From contig NZ_KB913037.1 in assembly GCF_000384295.1 (NCBI RefSeq), forward strand, positions 3,272,649 through 3,336,648: a DNA stretch of 64,000 nt. Reading direction: 5' to 3'. Below, in pieces: positions 1 to 10,105 of this stretch. Position numbers and translations under genes: made by a program. The notes below the pieces were generated by a model. It saw only the letters and a program-made list of their open reading frames with translations. It searched no databases and was not told where the DNA came from. Within the stretch, counting starts at the first letter, position 1, and each line of letters opens with the position of its first letter. Source of the stretch: Amycolatopsis balhimycina FH 1894 (lineage in GTDB: Bacteria > Actinomycetota > Actinomycetes > Mycobacteriales > Pseudonocardiaceae).

Positions 1-459
1 GACAGTTCCCGGATCGGCATGGCCGGGCACTCCATCGGTGGCGCGAGCACCATCCCGGCGATGGTCGCCGACCCGCGGATCAAGGCCGGGATGGACATCG
101 ACGGCACGACGGAAGTCGAGCTGACCCCGCCCGGGCTGTCCCGGCCGTTCATGTTCGTGAGCCACCAGCGCGTGGAAACCGTCTGCGCGCCGGGGAACGT
201 GCCCTGGGAACGGGACTGGGCGCAGCTGACCGGGTGGAAGCGCTGGGTGGAGGTGAAGGGCACGCAGCACGCGTCGTTCACCGACGTCGGCCTGGTCGCC
301 GACGAGTTCGGCATCGACATCGGCGCGACGACCACGGCGATGCGGACCCAGGAGATCACGCGGACGTACGTCAACGCGTTCTTCGACCAGCACCTGCGGG
401 GCAAGGCGCGACCGGTGCTCGACCAGCCGGGTTATCCGGAAGTCTCGTTCTGCCACTGA
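1..459 (+). CDS. Alpha/beta hydrolase (PAF-acetylhydrolase/lipase-like), C-terminal part
   Basis: The gene enters from outside the window; the frame is open from base 1 and ends at TGA 457-459, so only the last 152 residues are visible. The nucleophile elbow GHSIGG lies at its beginning, preceded by the beta strand DSSRIGMA. The later acidic and His positions appear in DPRIKAGMDIDG and KGTQHASFTD, the order expected for an alpha/beta hydrolase of the lipase or platelet-activating-factor acetylhydrolase type. Substrate cannot be told from this part. It converges on the esterase gene across a strong hairpin. An internal ATG at 19 is not the real start, because the elbow strand begins before it. 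Confidence 0.8.
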   Translation, partial: DSSRIGMAGHSIGGASTIPAMVADPRIKAGMDIDGTTEVELTPPGLSRPFMFVSHQRVETVCAPGNVPWERDWAQLTGWKRWVEVKGTQHASFTDVGLVADEFGIDIGATTTAMRTQEITRTYVNAFFDQHLRGKARPVLDQPGYPEVSFCH

Positions 460-477
460 GGTAACGGGGACGGGGGG

Positions 478-518
478 ACGGCGGAAGCGGCGCACTGGGG
501 GTGCGCCGCTTCCGCCGT
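478..518. terminator. Bidirectional terminator hairpin between convergent genes
   Basis: An 18-bp perfect stem (478-495 pairs with 501-518; inner part GGCGGAAGCGGCGCAC against GTGCGCCGCTTCCGCC) closes a 5-nt loop TGGGG. It sits 19 nt after the hydrolase stop and 16 nt past the esterase stop on the other strand. There is no U tract, as is usual in high-GC actinomycetes. Confidence 0.85.
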
Positions 519-533
519 GTCAGTCCTCGGTGG

Positions 534-1445
534 TCAGTGGTCGAGGCCGAGGAACGAAATCGCGTACGCCAGCTGGCCGGTCATCGGCAGCTGGTGCCCG
601 ACGCCGGCGACGCTGACGCCCTCGACGGTGGCCTGGGTGCTGGTGTTGCCGTACCGGGTCCGCGTCCACGACGACTGCGGGTGATCGGTGAACGCCGGTG
701 TCTGGCTCAACCCGTTCAGGTTGGTCCACTGCTTGATCTCTTCACCGAAGTTCGGGTACGACAACGTCGTGTCGGTGGTGCCGTGCCACAGCTGCATCCG
801 CGGGTAGCGGCCGGTGTAGCCCGGGTACATCGCCCGTGCCGTGTCGCCCCACTGCTGCGCGGTCTTGATCGACTTCCCGCCGGAGCAGGTGCTGTTCCAC
901 AGCGAACCGTTCGTGGTGGCGAAACACCCGGCGGGCACGCCGGAGAAGGCCGAACCCGCCGCGAACACGTCGGGGTACTCGGCGGCCAGCACGTTCGTCA
1001 TCATCGCCCCGGAGGAGAACCCGCTGACCACGACCCGCGCCGGATCGACGTTGTAGCGGGACTTGGCGTAGGCGACCATGGACATGATCCCGGTCGAGTC
1101 GCCGCCGCCGTTGCGCCGCAACGCGTTCGGCGTCGAGACGTCGAAGCACTTCTCGCTGCGGGTCGCTTCCGGCAGCACCATGACGTAGCCGTACCGGTCG
1201 GCCGCGGTGGCGTAGTCCTTGCCGTTCCAGCCGAAGACCGAGCTCGCCGAGCCGCCGCAGTAGTGCACCAGCACCAGCAGCGCCGGCTTGGCCGCGACCC
1301 GGTCGGGGACGTAGACGTACATGTTCAGGTTCGTCGGGTTGTTGCCGAAGTTCGTCACCCTGGTCAACGCCGCCGCGTGGGCGGGCGAAGCGACGCCGAG
1401 GGCCAGGACCACCAGGGCCAGGACGGTGGTGAGCATGCGTTTCAT
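534..1445 (-). CDS. Secreted PHB-depolymerase-family esterase (acetylxylan/feruloyl esterase-like)
   Basis: A 303-residue exported esterase. A signal peptide (MKRMLTTVLALVV... ending PAHAA, about residues 1-25) is followed by an alpha/beta hydrolase domain with the elbow GFSSG (Ser144), Asp225 in HGTTD and His284 in GVGHQ. This is the PHB depolymerase/LpqC family, which in actinomycetes includes acetylxylan and feruloyl esterases. It starts 11 nt after the stop of the xylanase gene with the ribosome site GAGGAGAAC, so it is the third gene of the xylan operon; removal of acetyl or feruloyl groups from xylan is the likely role. The substrate is inferred from context only. Confidence 0.82.
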   Translation of the reverse strand: MKRMLTTVLALVVLALGVASPAHAAALTRVTNFGNNPTNLNMYVYVPDRVAAKPALLVLVHYCGGSASSVFGWNGKDYATAADRYGYVMVLPEATRSEKCFDVSTPNALRRNGGGDSTGIMSMVAYAKSRYNVDPARVVVSGFSSGAMMTNVLAAEYPDVFAAGSAFSGVPAGCFATTNGSLWNSTCSGGKSIKTAQQWGDTARAMYPGYTGRYPRMQLWHGTTDTTLSYPNFGEEIKQWTNLNGLSQTPAFTDHPQSSWTRTRYGNTSTQATVEGVSVAGVGHQLPMTGQLAYAISFLGLDH

Positions 1446-1456
1446 CACGGTTCTCC

Positions 1457-4161
<2,705 letters not shown>

Positions 4162-4201
4162 ATGACCTCCTGGGGACAGGGAGAAGTGCGCCGGTGGCGA
4201 C

Positions 4202-4251
4202 CGAAACTTTCGCCATCGGATCCGAAATTCGACGAATTCTCGAAACTTTCG
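4202..4251. promoter_or_regulatory. CGAAACTTTCG palindrome boxes upstream of the xylan operon
   Basis: Two identical 11-bp palindromes, CGAAACTTTCG, lie at 4202-4212 and 4241-4251, with a shorter CGAAATTCG at 4223-4231 between them. Palindromes of the GAAA-N-TTTC type are known upstream of Streptomyces xylanase genes. The spacing between the two full copies is 39 nt. Binding of a regulator is inferred, not shown. Confidence 0.65.
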
Positions 4252-4258
4252 CTATCGC

Positions 4259-4272
4259 TGTTAGCGATAACA
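4259..4272. promoter_or_regulatory. LacI-type operator upstream of GH62
   Basis: TGTTAGCGATAACA has palindromic arms TGTTA/TAACA around GCGA, the shape of LacI-family operators for arabinose- and xylose-type regulators. It overlaps a wider inverted repeat, TATCGCT-GTT-AGCGATA (4253-4269). It differs in sequence from the operators at 31.6 kb, so a different LacI-family protein probably binds here; none is encoded next to it. Confidence 0.55.
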
Positions 4273-4350
4273 TTTGTTTGTTGCCGACAGCTTAAACCCG
4301 CACGGCGCTCGATGACAACGGTCGGCTACGCAGCGCAATCCCGGCCGCGC

Positions 4351-4403
4351 GTCATGAACGACTCGTTCACCTCGTCCCACGTCAGGAAAGAGTCGTTCAT
4401 GAC
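4351..4403. repeat. Repeat family C, copy 1 (53 nt)
   Basis: A 53-nt element bounded by the inverted arms GTCATGAACGACTC (4351-4364) and GAGTCGTTCATGAC (4390-4403). It lies 30 nt past the stop of the RHS gene on the minus strand. A second copy of exactly the same length is at 55847-55899. The sequence can be read as peptides such as MNDSF in several frames, but there is no ribosome site and it is not treated as a gene. Confidence 0.75.
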
Positions 4404-4432
4404 ATCCGGGCGGCCACCTGCTCGCCGGACGA

Positions 4433-7400
4433 TCAGTCGTCGCCGGAGTCGCGGTCCAGCGCCTCCCAGTCCTTCGGCGTCGGGTCGCGGTACGTGCGCC
4501 GATGGATGTCCTCGAGTTCTTCCTCGTACGTCCGGTGGTCCGGGAACTTCCCGGTGCGCGCGGCTTCGCGCGCCGCGTGCAGTTCCCGCGCATCGTGCGT
4601 GCTCAACGGCGGAGTGGTTTCGTTGACGCCCTTGCCCGTCGCGTACGCGACGCCCTTGCCCACCGACTTGTCGACCATGTGGTGGAAGGAGTTGTCCGCG
4701 ATGTCGCCCCCGACCGTGCCCGTCGTGGTGTGGAAGTGCTGCTGGTGGGCGTAGTCGAGCTGGTTGAGCTGCAGCGCCGTGTTGGGGTCGCCCGCTTCCA
4801 GGGCGTTGCGCTGGGAATCGCGGTAGGACTGGGCGGTGAACCCGGACGGCGCGGTCTTGGAACTGGTGCCGGTGCCGATGTGCTCCCGGTGCGACCGCAG
4901 TTCCTCCTGGTACGCCGGAGCGTGGTTCTCCAGCAGTTTCTGCTGCTCCCCGGCCCCGCGCTTGGCGTCGCTGCCGCGGCCGAGCACCTCGTAGCCGATC
5001 GGGTGCTCCGACTGGTGGGTGTCGCCGCTGACCTTTCCCTTCGTCGGGCCGCCCGGCCCCTTCAGCCGGTTGTCGAACAGGTCCGTCAGCCGCTTCTGCT
5101 CCCGGCCCTTCGCGCCGTGGGTGCCGTCGTCGTAACTGGTCTTGGCCCGCTTCGGCGGCTGCGGTCCCGGCGAACCGGGCGGCAGCCCCGGATTGCTGCC
5201 CGGCGGCCGCTTGCCGCCGCCGCTTCCACTCGCTTGGCACGGCGTGACGCCGGTGAGGCCGAGCGGGTCGATCTGGCGGGTCGGGTTGGGCACGTACGCC
5301 AGCGAGTCCGGCGCCGGGCCGAGGCCGAGCGGGTCGTGGCTCAGGTAGCGGCCGGTTTCCGGGTCGTAGTAGCGGTGGAAGTTGTAGTGCAGCCCGGTTT
5401 CCCGGTCGTGGTACTGGCCGGGGAACCGCAGCGGGGTCCAGGCCCGCGCCGGCTCGTCGGCGACCCGGCCCCACAGCGTGGCGCGCGGGTGCCAGGCGAC
5501 GTCGCCCGCCTCGTCGACGAGCTCGGCCGGCGTGCCGACCAGGTCGGTGACGACCGTGTGGAACCGCTCGCCGGTCCCCCACCGCTCGGTCTGGGCGATC
5601 GGCCGCCCGGCACCCGGTTCCCGGTCCCACCCGACGGTCAGCCCGGCGTGGCTTTCCTCGGCCAGGTCGGTGCCGTCCCAGGTGAAGCCGATCCGCTCGG
5701 CGAGCCGGCCGCCGCCGTCGAACCGCAGCTTCGCGATCCGGCGCCCGAGCGCGTCGTAGTGGTACACCCACCGGTCGCCGTCCGGGGTGCCGACGGTGGT
5801 GAGCCGGTCGTCGGAGTTCCAGTGGTAGTGCCAGGTCCGGCCGTGCCGCTCCCGCTCGACCGTGCGGCCGAGGACGTCGTGCCGGTAGACCGTGTCCCCG
5901 GCGGCGGTCAGCAGCGTGCCCTCGTACCGGCGTGGCCCGGCCGCGGCGTCCGGCCCGGCCGTGACGGCGCCGGACGCGTTGTAGACGTAGACCTCCCGCC
6001 ACGCGGGCCCGGTCACCGAGGACACCCGCCCCGCGGCGTCGACCGCCAGCGTGCGCGGGCCGGACAGCGCGTCCGAGACCGCGGCGAGGTGCCCGTCCGG
6101 CAGGTAGGCGTACTCGCGTCGCTGGGTGGTCCGCTCGCCGACGACGACCGCCTGCCCGATCAGCCGGTCCTGCGGGTCCCACCACTGGCGCAGCTCCGCG
6201 TGCCCGAGCCGACGGGACACTTCCCGGCCGTCCCGGTCGTAGCCGAAGCGCAGCTCCCGGGAGCCGGTACGCAGCGCGACCGGCCGCCCCGCCGCGTCGT
6301 AGGTGAAGACGGCGTGCGCGCCCGCGCTCGTCCGCCGGACGGTCCGGCGGCCGAGCGCGTCGTACTCCGAGTGCACCACGCGGCCGTTGACGGACTCCGC
6401 CACCACCCGGCCGAGCGGGTCGTGGCTGAAGCGGACCTCGGCGACGTCGTTGCGCGCGGAAATCATCCGGTCCGCGCTGTCGTAGGCGAAGGCGGCCACC
6501 TCGGGCCCCGCGCGGCGGGTGACGATCCGGCCGAGGACGTCGCGTTCGAGCAGGACGGTCCCGCCGTCGGCCCGGTCGATCCGGACGAGCTGCCCCGCGG
6601 CGTCGTAGCCGTAGCGCGTGGTGCGGCCGTTGAAATCGGTCTCCTCGATCACGTTCCCGGCGGCGTCGTAGGTGTAGCGCCACACGAGTCCTTGCTCGTT
6701 GGTCACCGCCACGAGCCGCAGTTCGGTGTCGTAGGCGTACTCGAGCCGGTGCCCGTCCGGTCCCGTCTCGGCGACCGGCAGGTCGAACGGGCCGAACTCG
6801 GTCCGGCTGACCAGGCCCCGCGCGTCGACGGCTTCCTCGGCGGTCCCCGAAGCGGCGTCGGACCAGCGCCAGGTCGCGCCGTCCGGGCCGACCCGCTCCC
6901 GCAGGTCCCCGCCGGGCGCCCAGCGCAACCTGGTCACGGCGCCGAGCGGGGTGACGACGGTGGTGACGCGGCCGAAGGCGTCGTACGCGTAGCGGGTGAC
7001 GGCGCCGAGCGGGTCGGTGACGGCGACCGGCAGTCCCGCCGCGTTGTTCTCGAACCGGGTGACGCCGCCGAGCGCGTCGGTGACGGCGGCGATGCCGCCT
7101 GCCTCGTCGTACCCGTACGCCGTGACCGCGCCCAGCGGGTCGATGGTGCGCACGAGCTTGCCGCGCGGGTCGTACTCCCGCCGCCAGACCGCCCCGTCGG
7201 GCCCCATCCGCAGCACCGGACGGCCGCGCTCGTCGTACTCGGAGACCGCGACGCCGCCGTCCGGCCTGGTCACGCGCACGACGTTGCCCGCGTCGTCGAG
7301 TTCGTAGGTCGTGGTGCGGCCGAGCGGATCGGTGCGGCCGAGCACCCGGCCGTACCCGTCGAGGTCCACTGTGGACGCATGGCCGAGCGGGCCGGTTTCG

Positions 7401-9322
7401 GCGATCACGCGCAGCCGTTCGTCGAGCCGGTAGGTCGTGGTCGCGCCGAGGGAGTTCGTGAGCCGGGTGACGCGGCTTTCGTAGTCCAGGGTGCAGTCCA
7501 GGTGGCCGCCGTCGCTCTCGGTGCGGACGCAGCGGCCTTCGGCGTCGAAGCCGTAGCGGTACCACCGGCCCGCGCAGTCCTCCCAGCGGACGATCCGGCC
7601 GTCGGCGTCGTAGGTGAACGCCGTCGGGATGCCGCGATCGTCGACGACCTCGGTGAGCCGCCGCCGCGCGTCGTAGCCGTAGCGGGCCAGCGGGGTGTCC
7701 GCGCCGGGCAGGCGAAGGGCGGTCACCAGGCCGTTTCCGGTCTCGACGAGCAGGCGGTAGCCGCCGGAGTGCCGCAGTTCGGCGGGCAGGCCGGCGTCGT
7801 CGTAGCCGAGCACGACGTGGTTGCCGTCCCCGTCGCCGAGCGCGCGCAGCCGGCCGTCTTCCTCGAAGAACAGCAGCCGATCGGTGTCCGGATCGCCGAC
7901 GACGTAACCGTCAGCGTCCCGCCACAGCCGCAGCCGTGGCCCGCTGTCGGGGACCACGGGAGCGTCGCCGGCCGGCACCGGGAAGGTCAGCAGCGTGCCG
8001 TCGGCCAGCGCGAGGTGCAGCCCGCCGGGCCCGGCTTCGAGGCGCTGGTCGAGCGTCGAAGCCCAGGACAGCCCGAAGAGGCGGCCGTACCGGTACGACG
8101 AGAGGTGGGTCCGCGACACGACGAGCGGCAGGGCGCCGGCGAACTCGGCGTCGACCTGAGTCAGGACGACCCAGCCGGTGGCGACGTCGATCGGGTCGGC
8201 GCAGAGGGTGCGGTCGGCGACCGGGACGTCGTGCTTGGCGGGGTTGCCGCGGTCGCTCAACGGCCGCGTTCCCGGCGCCGACGACGGCGTGGTGGCCGGA
8301 GTGTCCACAGTGGACGGTTTGGCCGGTGCGGCGGCGCTGGGGCTCGTGGGCAGGTCGGGGCCGGTGTGGGCCGGAGCGGTCGCACCACCGTTCGGCAGGT
8401 CCCCACTCGCGTGCGTCGGCGTGGTCGCACCGCCACCCGGCAGATCCCCACCCGCGCGCGTCGGCGTGGTCACGCCGCCGCCCGGCAGGTCCCCGACCGC
8501 GTGGGATGGTGTGACCGATCCGCCGTCGCCGGGGAGCTTCGCCGCGGCGCCCGGCCTCGTCGGCAGGTCCCCGACCGCGTGCGCCGGCGTGGCCCGTCCG
8601 GCGTCGACGTGCCGCAGGGCCGAGGAAGCGTCGCCGAAGACGTCGCCCGCCCGCTTCAGCAGGGGGATCAGCTTACCCAGCGCGTCGATCACCCGGGTGG
8701 TGACGCTCGCGATCTTCGTGCCGGTCGAGGCGACGGCGCGGACCACCTGCGGCACCACCCAGGTCAGCCCGATGCCCAGGGTGGCGAGGGCCTGCAGCGC
8801 CCAGCTGATCAGGCGGCCGACCAGCTCGGCGATGATGTCGCGGACCAGCCCGCGGACCGCCGCCACCAGTTCGCCGGCGGCCCGCACCCCGCCCGCGGCC
8901 CCCTCGGCGGCGTTCTGCGAGGCCAGGAGCAGCTTCGCGGTGTCCGCGATCCGCTCGTGGCAGGCGTCGGCCGCCGGGCCGGTCCAGCTCGGCGTGTCGG
9001 CGGCGGCCATCGCCGTCAGGTCGGTGCCGATCTCCGCCAGCTGCGCGCCGACGGCCTGCCACGTCTCGGCGTGCGCGGAGATCTGGCCCGGGTCGCCGGC
9101 GAGCGCGTCCAGAGCCTCCTTCAGCGGGCCCACGTGCTCCATCAGCCAGCCGACCCCCTGGGCGAGGATCGTGCCGAAGGGGTCCATCACCGCGCCGAGC
9201 GCGTCGAGGCCGGCACTGGTGGCGGCGAGGGCGCCGGCGGCCCAGTCGCCGCTGTCGATGGCGGACTTCAGGTCGGTGGCGGACTCCAGCAGCGATGCGC
9301 CGCTGACCGCGGGGTTGGTCAC
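4433..9322 (-). CDS. RHS/YD-repeat polymorphic toxin with type VII secretion-type N-terminus
   Basis: A 1629-residue protein. Residues 1-240 are helical with a WTG (WxG) motif near 113, like WXG100/ESX substrates. Residues about 240-380 hold six Pro-rich repeats of the type HAVGDLPGGG. A DUF6531-like segment begins at RTLCADPIDVATGW, followed by many YD repeats (ending in forms such as YGYDAAG) to about 1320, and the RHS core (HYNFHRYYDPETGRYLSHD ... DPLGL) ends at 1356. The last 273 residues (bases 5254-4433) are a separate tail with SEHPIGYEV, a likely toxin that I cannot assign; an HNH/EndoVII-type nuclease is possible. It is the last gene of the EspG-PPE-like operon. No immunity gene follows it. 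Confidence 0.88.
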   Translation of the reverse strand: MTNPAVSGASLLESATDLKSAIDSGDWAAGALAATSAGLDALGAVMDPFGTILAQGVGWLMEHVGPLKEALDALAGDPGQISAHAETWQAVGAQLAEIGTDLTAMAAADTPSWTGPAADACHERIADTAKLLLASQNAAEGAAGGVRAAGELVAAVRGLVRDIIAELVGRLISWALQALATLGIGLTWVVPQVVRAVASTGTKIASVTTRVIDALGKLIPLLKRAGDVFGDASSALRHVDAGRATPAHAVGDLPTRPGAAAKLPGDGGSVTPSHAVGDLPGGGVTTPTRAGGDLPGGGATTPTHASGDLPNGGATAPAHTGPDLPTSPSAAAPAKPSTVDTPATTPSSAPGTRPLSDRGNPAKHDVPVADRTLCADPIDVATGWVVLTQVDAEFAGALPLVVSRTHLSSYRYGRLFGLSWASTLDQRLEAGPGGLHLALADGTLLTFPVPAGDAPVVPDSGPRLRLWRDADGYVVGDPDTDRLLFFEEDGRLRALGDGDGNHVVLGYDDAGLPAELRHSGGYRLLVETGNGLVTALRLPGADTPLARYGYDARRRLTEVVDDRGIPTAFTYDADGRIVRWEDCAGRWYRYGFDAEGRCVRTESDGGHLDCTLDYESRVTRLTNSLGATTTYRLDERLRVIAETGPLGHASTVDLDGYGRVLGRTDPLGRTTTYELDDAGNVVRVTRPDGGVAVSEYDERGRPVLRMGPDGAVWRREYDPRGKLVRTIDPLGAVTAYGYDEAGGIAAVTDALGGVTRFENNAAGLPVAVTDPLGAVTRYAYDAFGRVTTVVTPLGAVTRLRWAPGGDLRERVGPDGATWRWSDAASGTAEEAVDARGLVSRTEFGPFDLPVAETGPDGHRLEYAYDTELRLVAVTNEQGLVWRYTYDAAGNVIEETDFNGRTTRYGYDAAGQLVRIDRADGGTVLLERDVLGRIVTRRAGPEVAAFAYDSADRMISARNDVAEVRFSHDPLGRVVAESVNGRVVHSEYDALGRRTVRRTSAGAHAVFTYDAAGRPVALRTGSRELRFGYDRDGREVSRRLGHAELRQWWDPQDRLIGQAVVVGERTTQRREYAYLPDGHLAAVSDALSGPRTLAVDAAGRVSSVTGPAWREVYVYNASGAVTAGPDAAAGPRRYEGTLLTAAGDTVYRHDVLGRTVERERHGRTWHYHWNSDDRLTTVGTPDGDRWVYHYDALGRRIAKLRFDGGGRLAERIGFTWDGTDLAEESHAGLTVGWDREPGAGRPIAQTERWGTGERFHTVVTDLVGTPAELVDEAGDVAWHPRATLWGRVADEPARAWTPLRFPGQYHDRETGLHYNFHRYYDPETGRYLSHDPLGLGPAPDSLAYVPNPTRQIDPLGLTGVTPCQASGSGGGKRPPGSNPGLPPGSPGPQPPKRAKTSYDDGTHGAKGREQKRLTDLFDNRLKGPGGPTKGKVSGDTHQSEHPIGYEVLGRGSDAKRGAGEQQKLLENHAPAYQEELRSHREHIGTGTSSKTAPSGFTAQSYRDSQRNALEAGDPNTALQLNQLDYAHQQHFHTTTGTVGGDIADNSFHHMVDKSVGKGVAYATGKGVNETTPPLSTHDARELHAAREAARTGKFPDHRTYEEELEDIHRRTYRDPTPKDWEALDRDSGDD

Positions 9323-9329
9323 GTCCGGA

Positions 9330-9788
9330 TCACCACGGCTCGTCGTCTGGGGCGGCGGCTTCGTCGTCGCTCTCGGGTGCCGGCGGTTCGTCGCCGGGGC
9401 CGGGGAACCGGCCGCGCAGGTCGGCCAGCATCAGCTCGCGGGTCTGGGGGTCGTCGTCGCCGAGTTCGGCGGCCAGCACCTCGCCGACCCGACCGGCGAT
9501 CCCGGCCTGCGCCTGGCGCATGGTGCCGAGGATCAGCGCGGCCAGCTCGGGCATCGGGACGGTGCGCGCCTTGGGCCCGAACTCGAGATCGGTGACGCTG
9601 CCGTCGGCCCGGACGGTCACCCGCACGAAGTCCGACACGCTGGTCGCGCTCAGGCGCAGGTCCCCGGTCCGCCGGGCCACCGATTCGTACTTCTCGGCCT
9701 TCGCGGTGAGGCCGGCCGCCCACTGGTCGAGGCTCGCCCGCGCTTCGTCGGGGCTCCCGCTCATCGCCCGCACGCCGGGTCCGGTCAT
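9330..9788 (-). CDS. YbaB/EbfC-like protein of a type VII secretion cluster
   Basis: A 152-residue protein. The core resembles the YbaB fold found in ESX-associated proteins: a helix (DEARASLDQWAAGLTAKAEK), then strands VRVTVRADGSVTDLEFG and a helix over MPELAALILGTMRQAQAG. The tail is acidic and Pro-rich (EPPAPESDDEAAAPDDEP). Its ATG overlaps the stop of the EspC-like gene (ATGA), and the RHS gene starts 7 nt after its stop, so the genes are translationally coupled. Its role in export or regulation is unknown. A second ATG a few codons in (MSGSPDE) is possible. Confidence 0.7.
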   Translation of the reverse strand: MTGPGVRAMSGSPDEARASLDQWAAGLTAKAEKYESVARRTGDLRLSATSVSDFVRVTVRADGSVTDLEFGPKARTVPMPELAALILGTMRQAQAGIAGRVGEVLAAELGDDDPQTRELMLADLRGRFPGPGDEPPAPESDDEAAAPDDEPW

Positions 9789-10105
9789 TTTCGTTCCTCT
9801 CCGGCGAGGTAGTCGTGGAAGGGCTGCGCGGAGGCATCCTCGCGCTGCTGGTAGTTCCCGGCCGCGGTGCGCACGTTGGCCGCCGTGGTGCGCACGGCCG
9901 CGGAGGTGGCGGCCAGGGCGTCCTTTCCCTTGTCCTCCACCGGGTTCACGATCGGCGGGAGGAACGCGCAGAGCAGGCCGTAGGCGTTGCCCGGCATCGA
10001 CGAGGCGGCGGCCGTGGCGGCCACCGCGGCGATCCGCGCGTCGAGCGCGTCGAGGTGTCCGGCGTGGACGGTGAGCTCGTCCGCGGCGACTCCGAATCCC
10101 GTCAC
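9785..10105 (-). CDS. EspC-family type VII secretion target
   Basis: A 106-residue helical protein of the ESX secretion-associated (DUF2580/EspC) type. The N-terminus GFGVAADELTVHAGHLDAL is the usual first helix, followed by a turn with NPVEDKGKDAL and a second helix ending NYQQREDASA. No cysteine, signal peptide or membrane segment is present, as expected for a protein exported by a T7SS or acting as partner of an exported one. Both ends overlap neighbours by 4 nt (ATGA), which ties it to the PPE-like gene before it and the YbaB-like gene after it. Confidence 0.75.
   Translation of the reverse strand: MTGFGVAADELTVHAGHLDALDARIAAVAATAAASSMPGNAYGLLCAFLPPIVNPVEDKGKDALAATSAAVRTTAANVRTAAGNYQQREDASAQPFHDYLAGEERK

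Noticed and set aside
4502..9595. Very long open frame (about 1,700 codons) on the plus strand opposite the RHS gene
   Set aside because: It is antisense to the RHS gene, reads as Arg/Val/Pro/Gly-rich without motifs, and arises from GC-rich codon use on the other strand.
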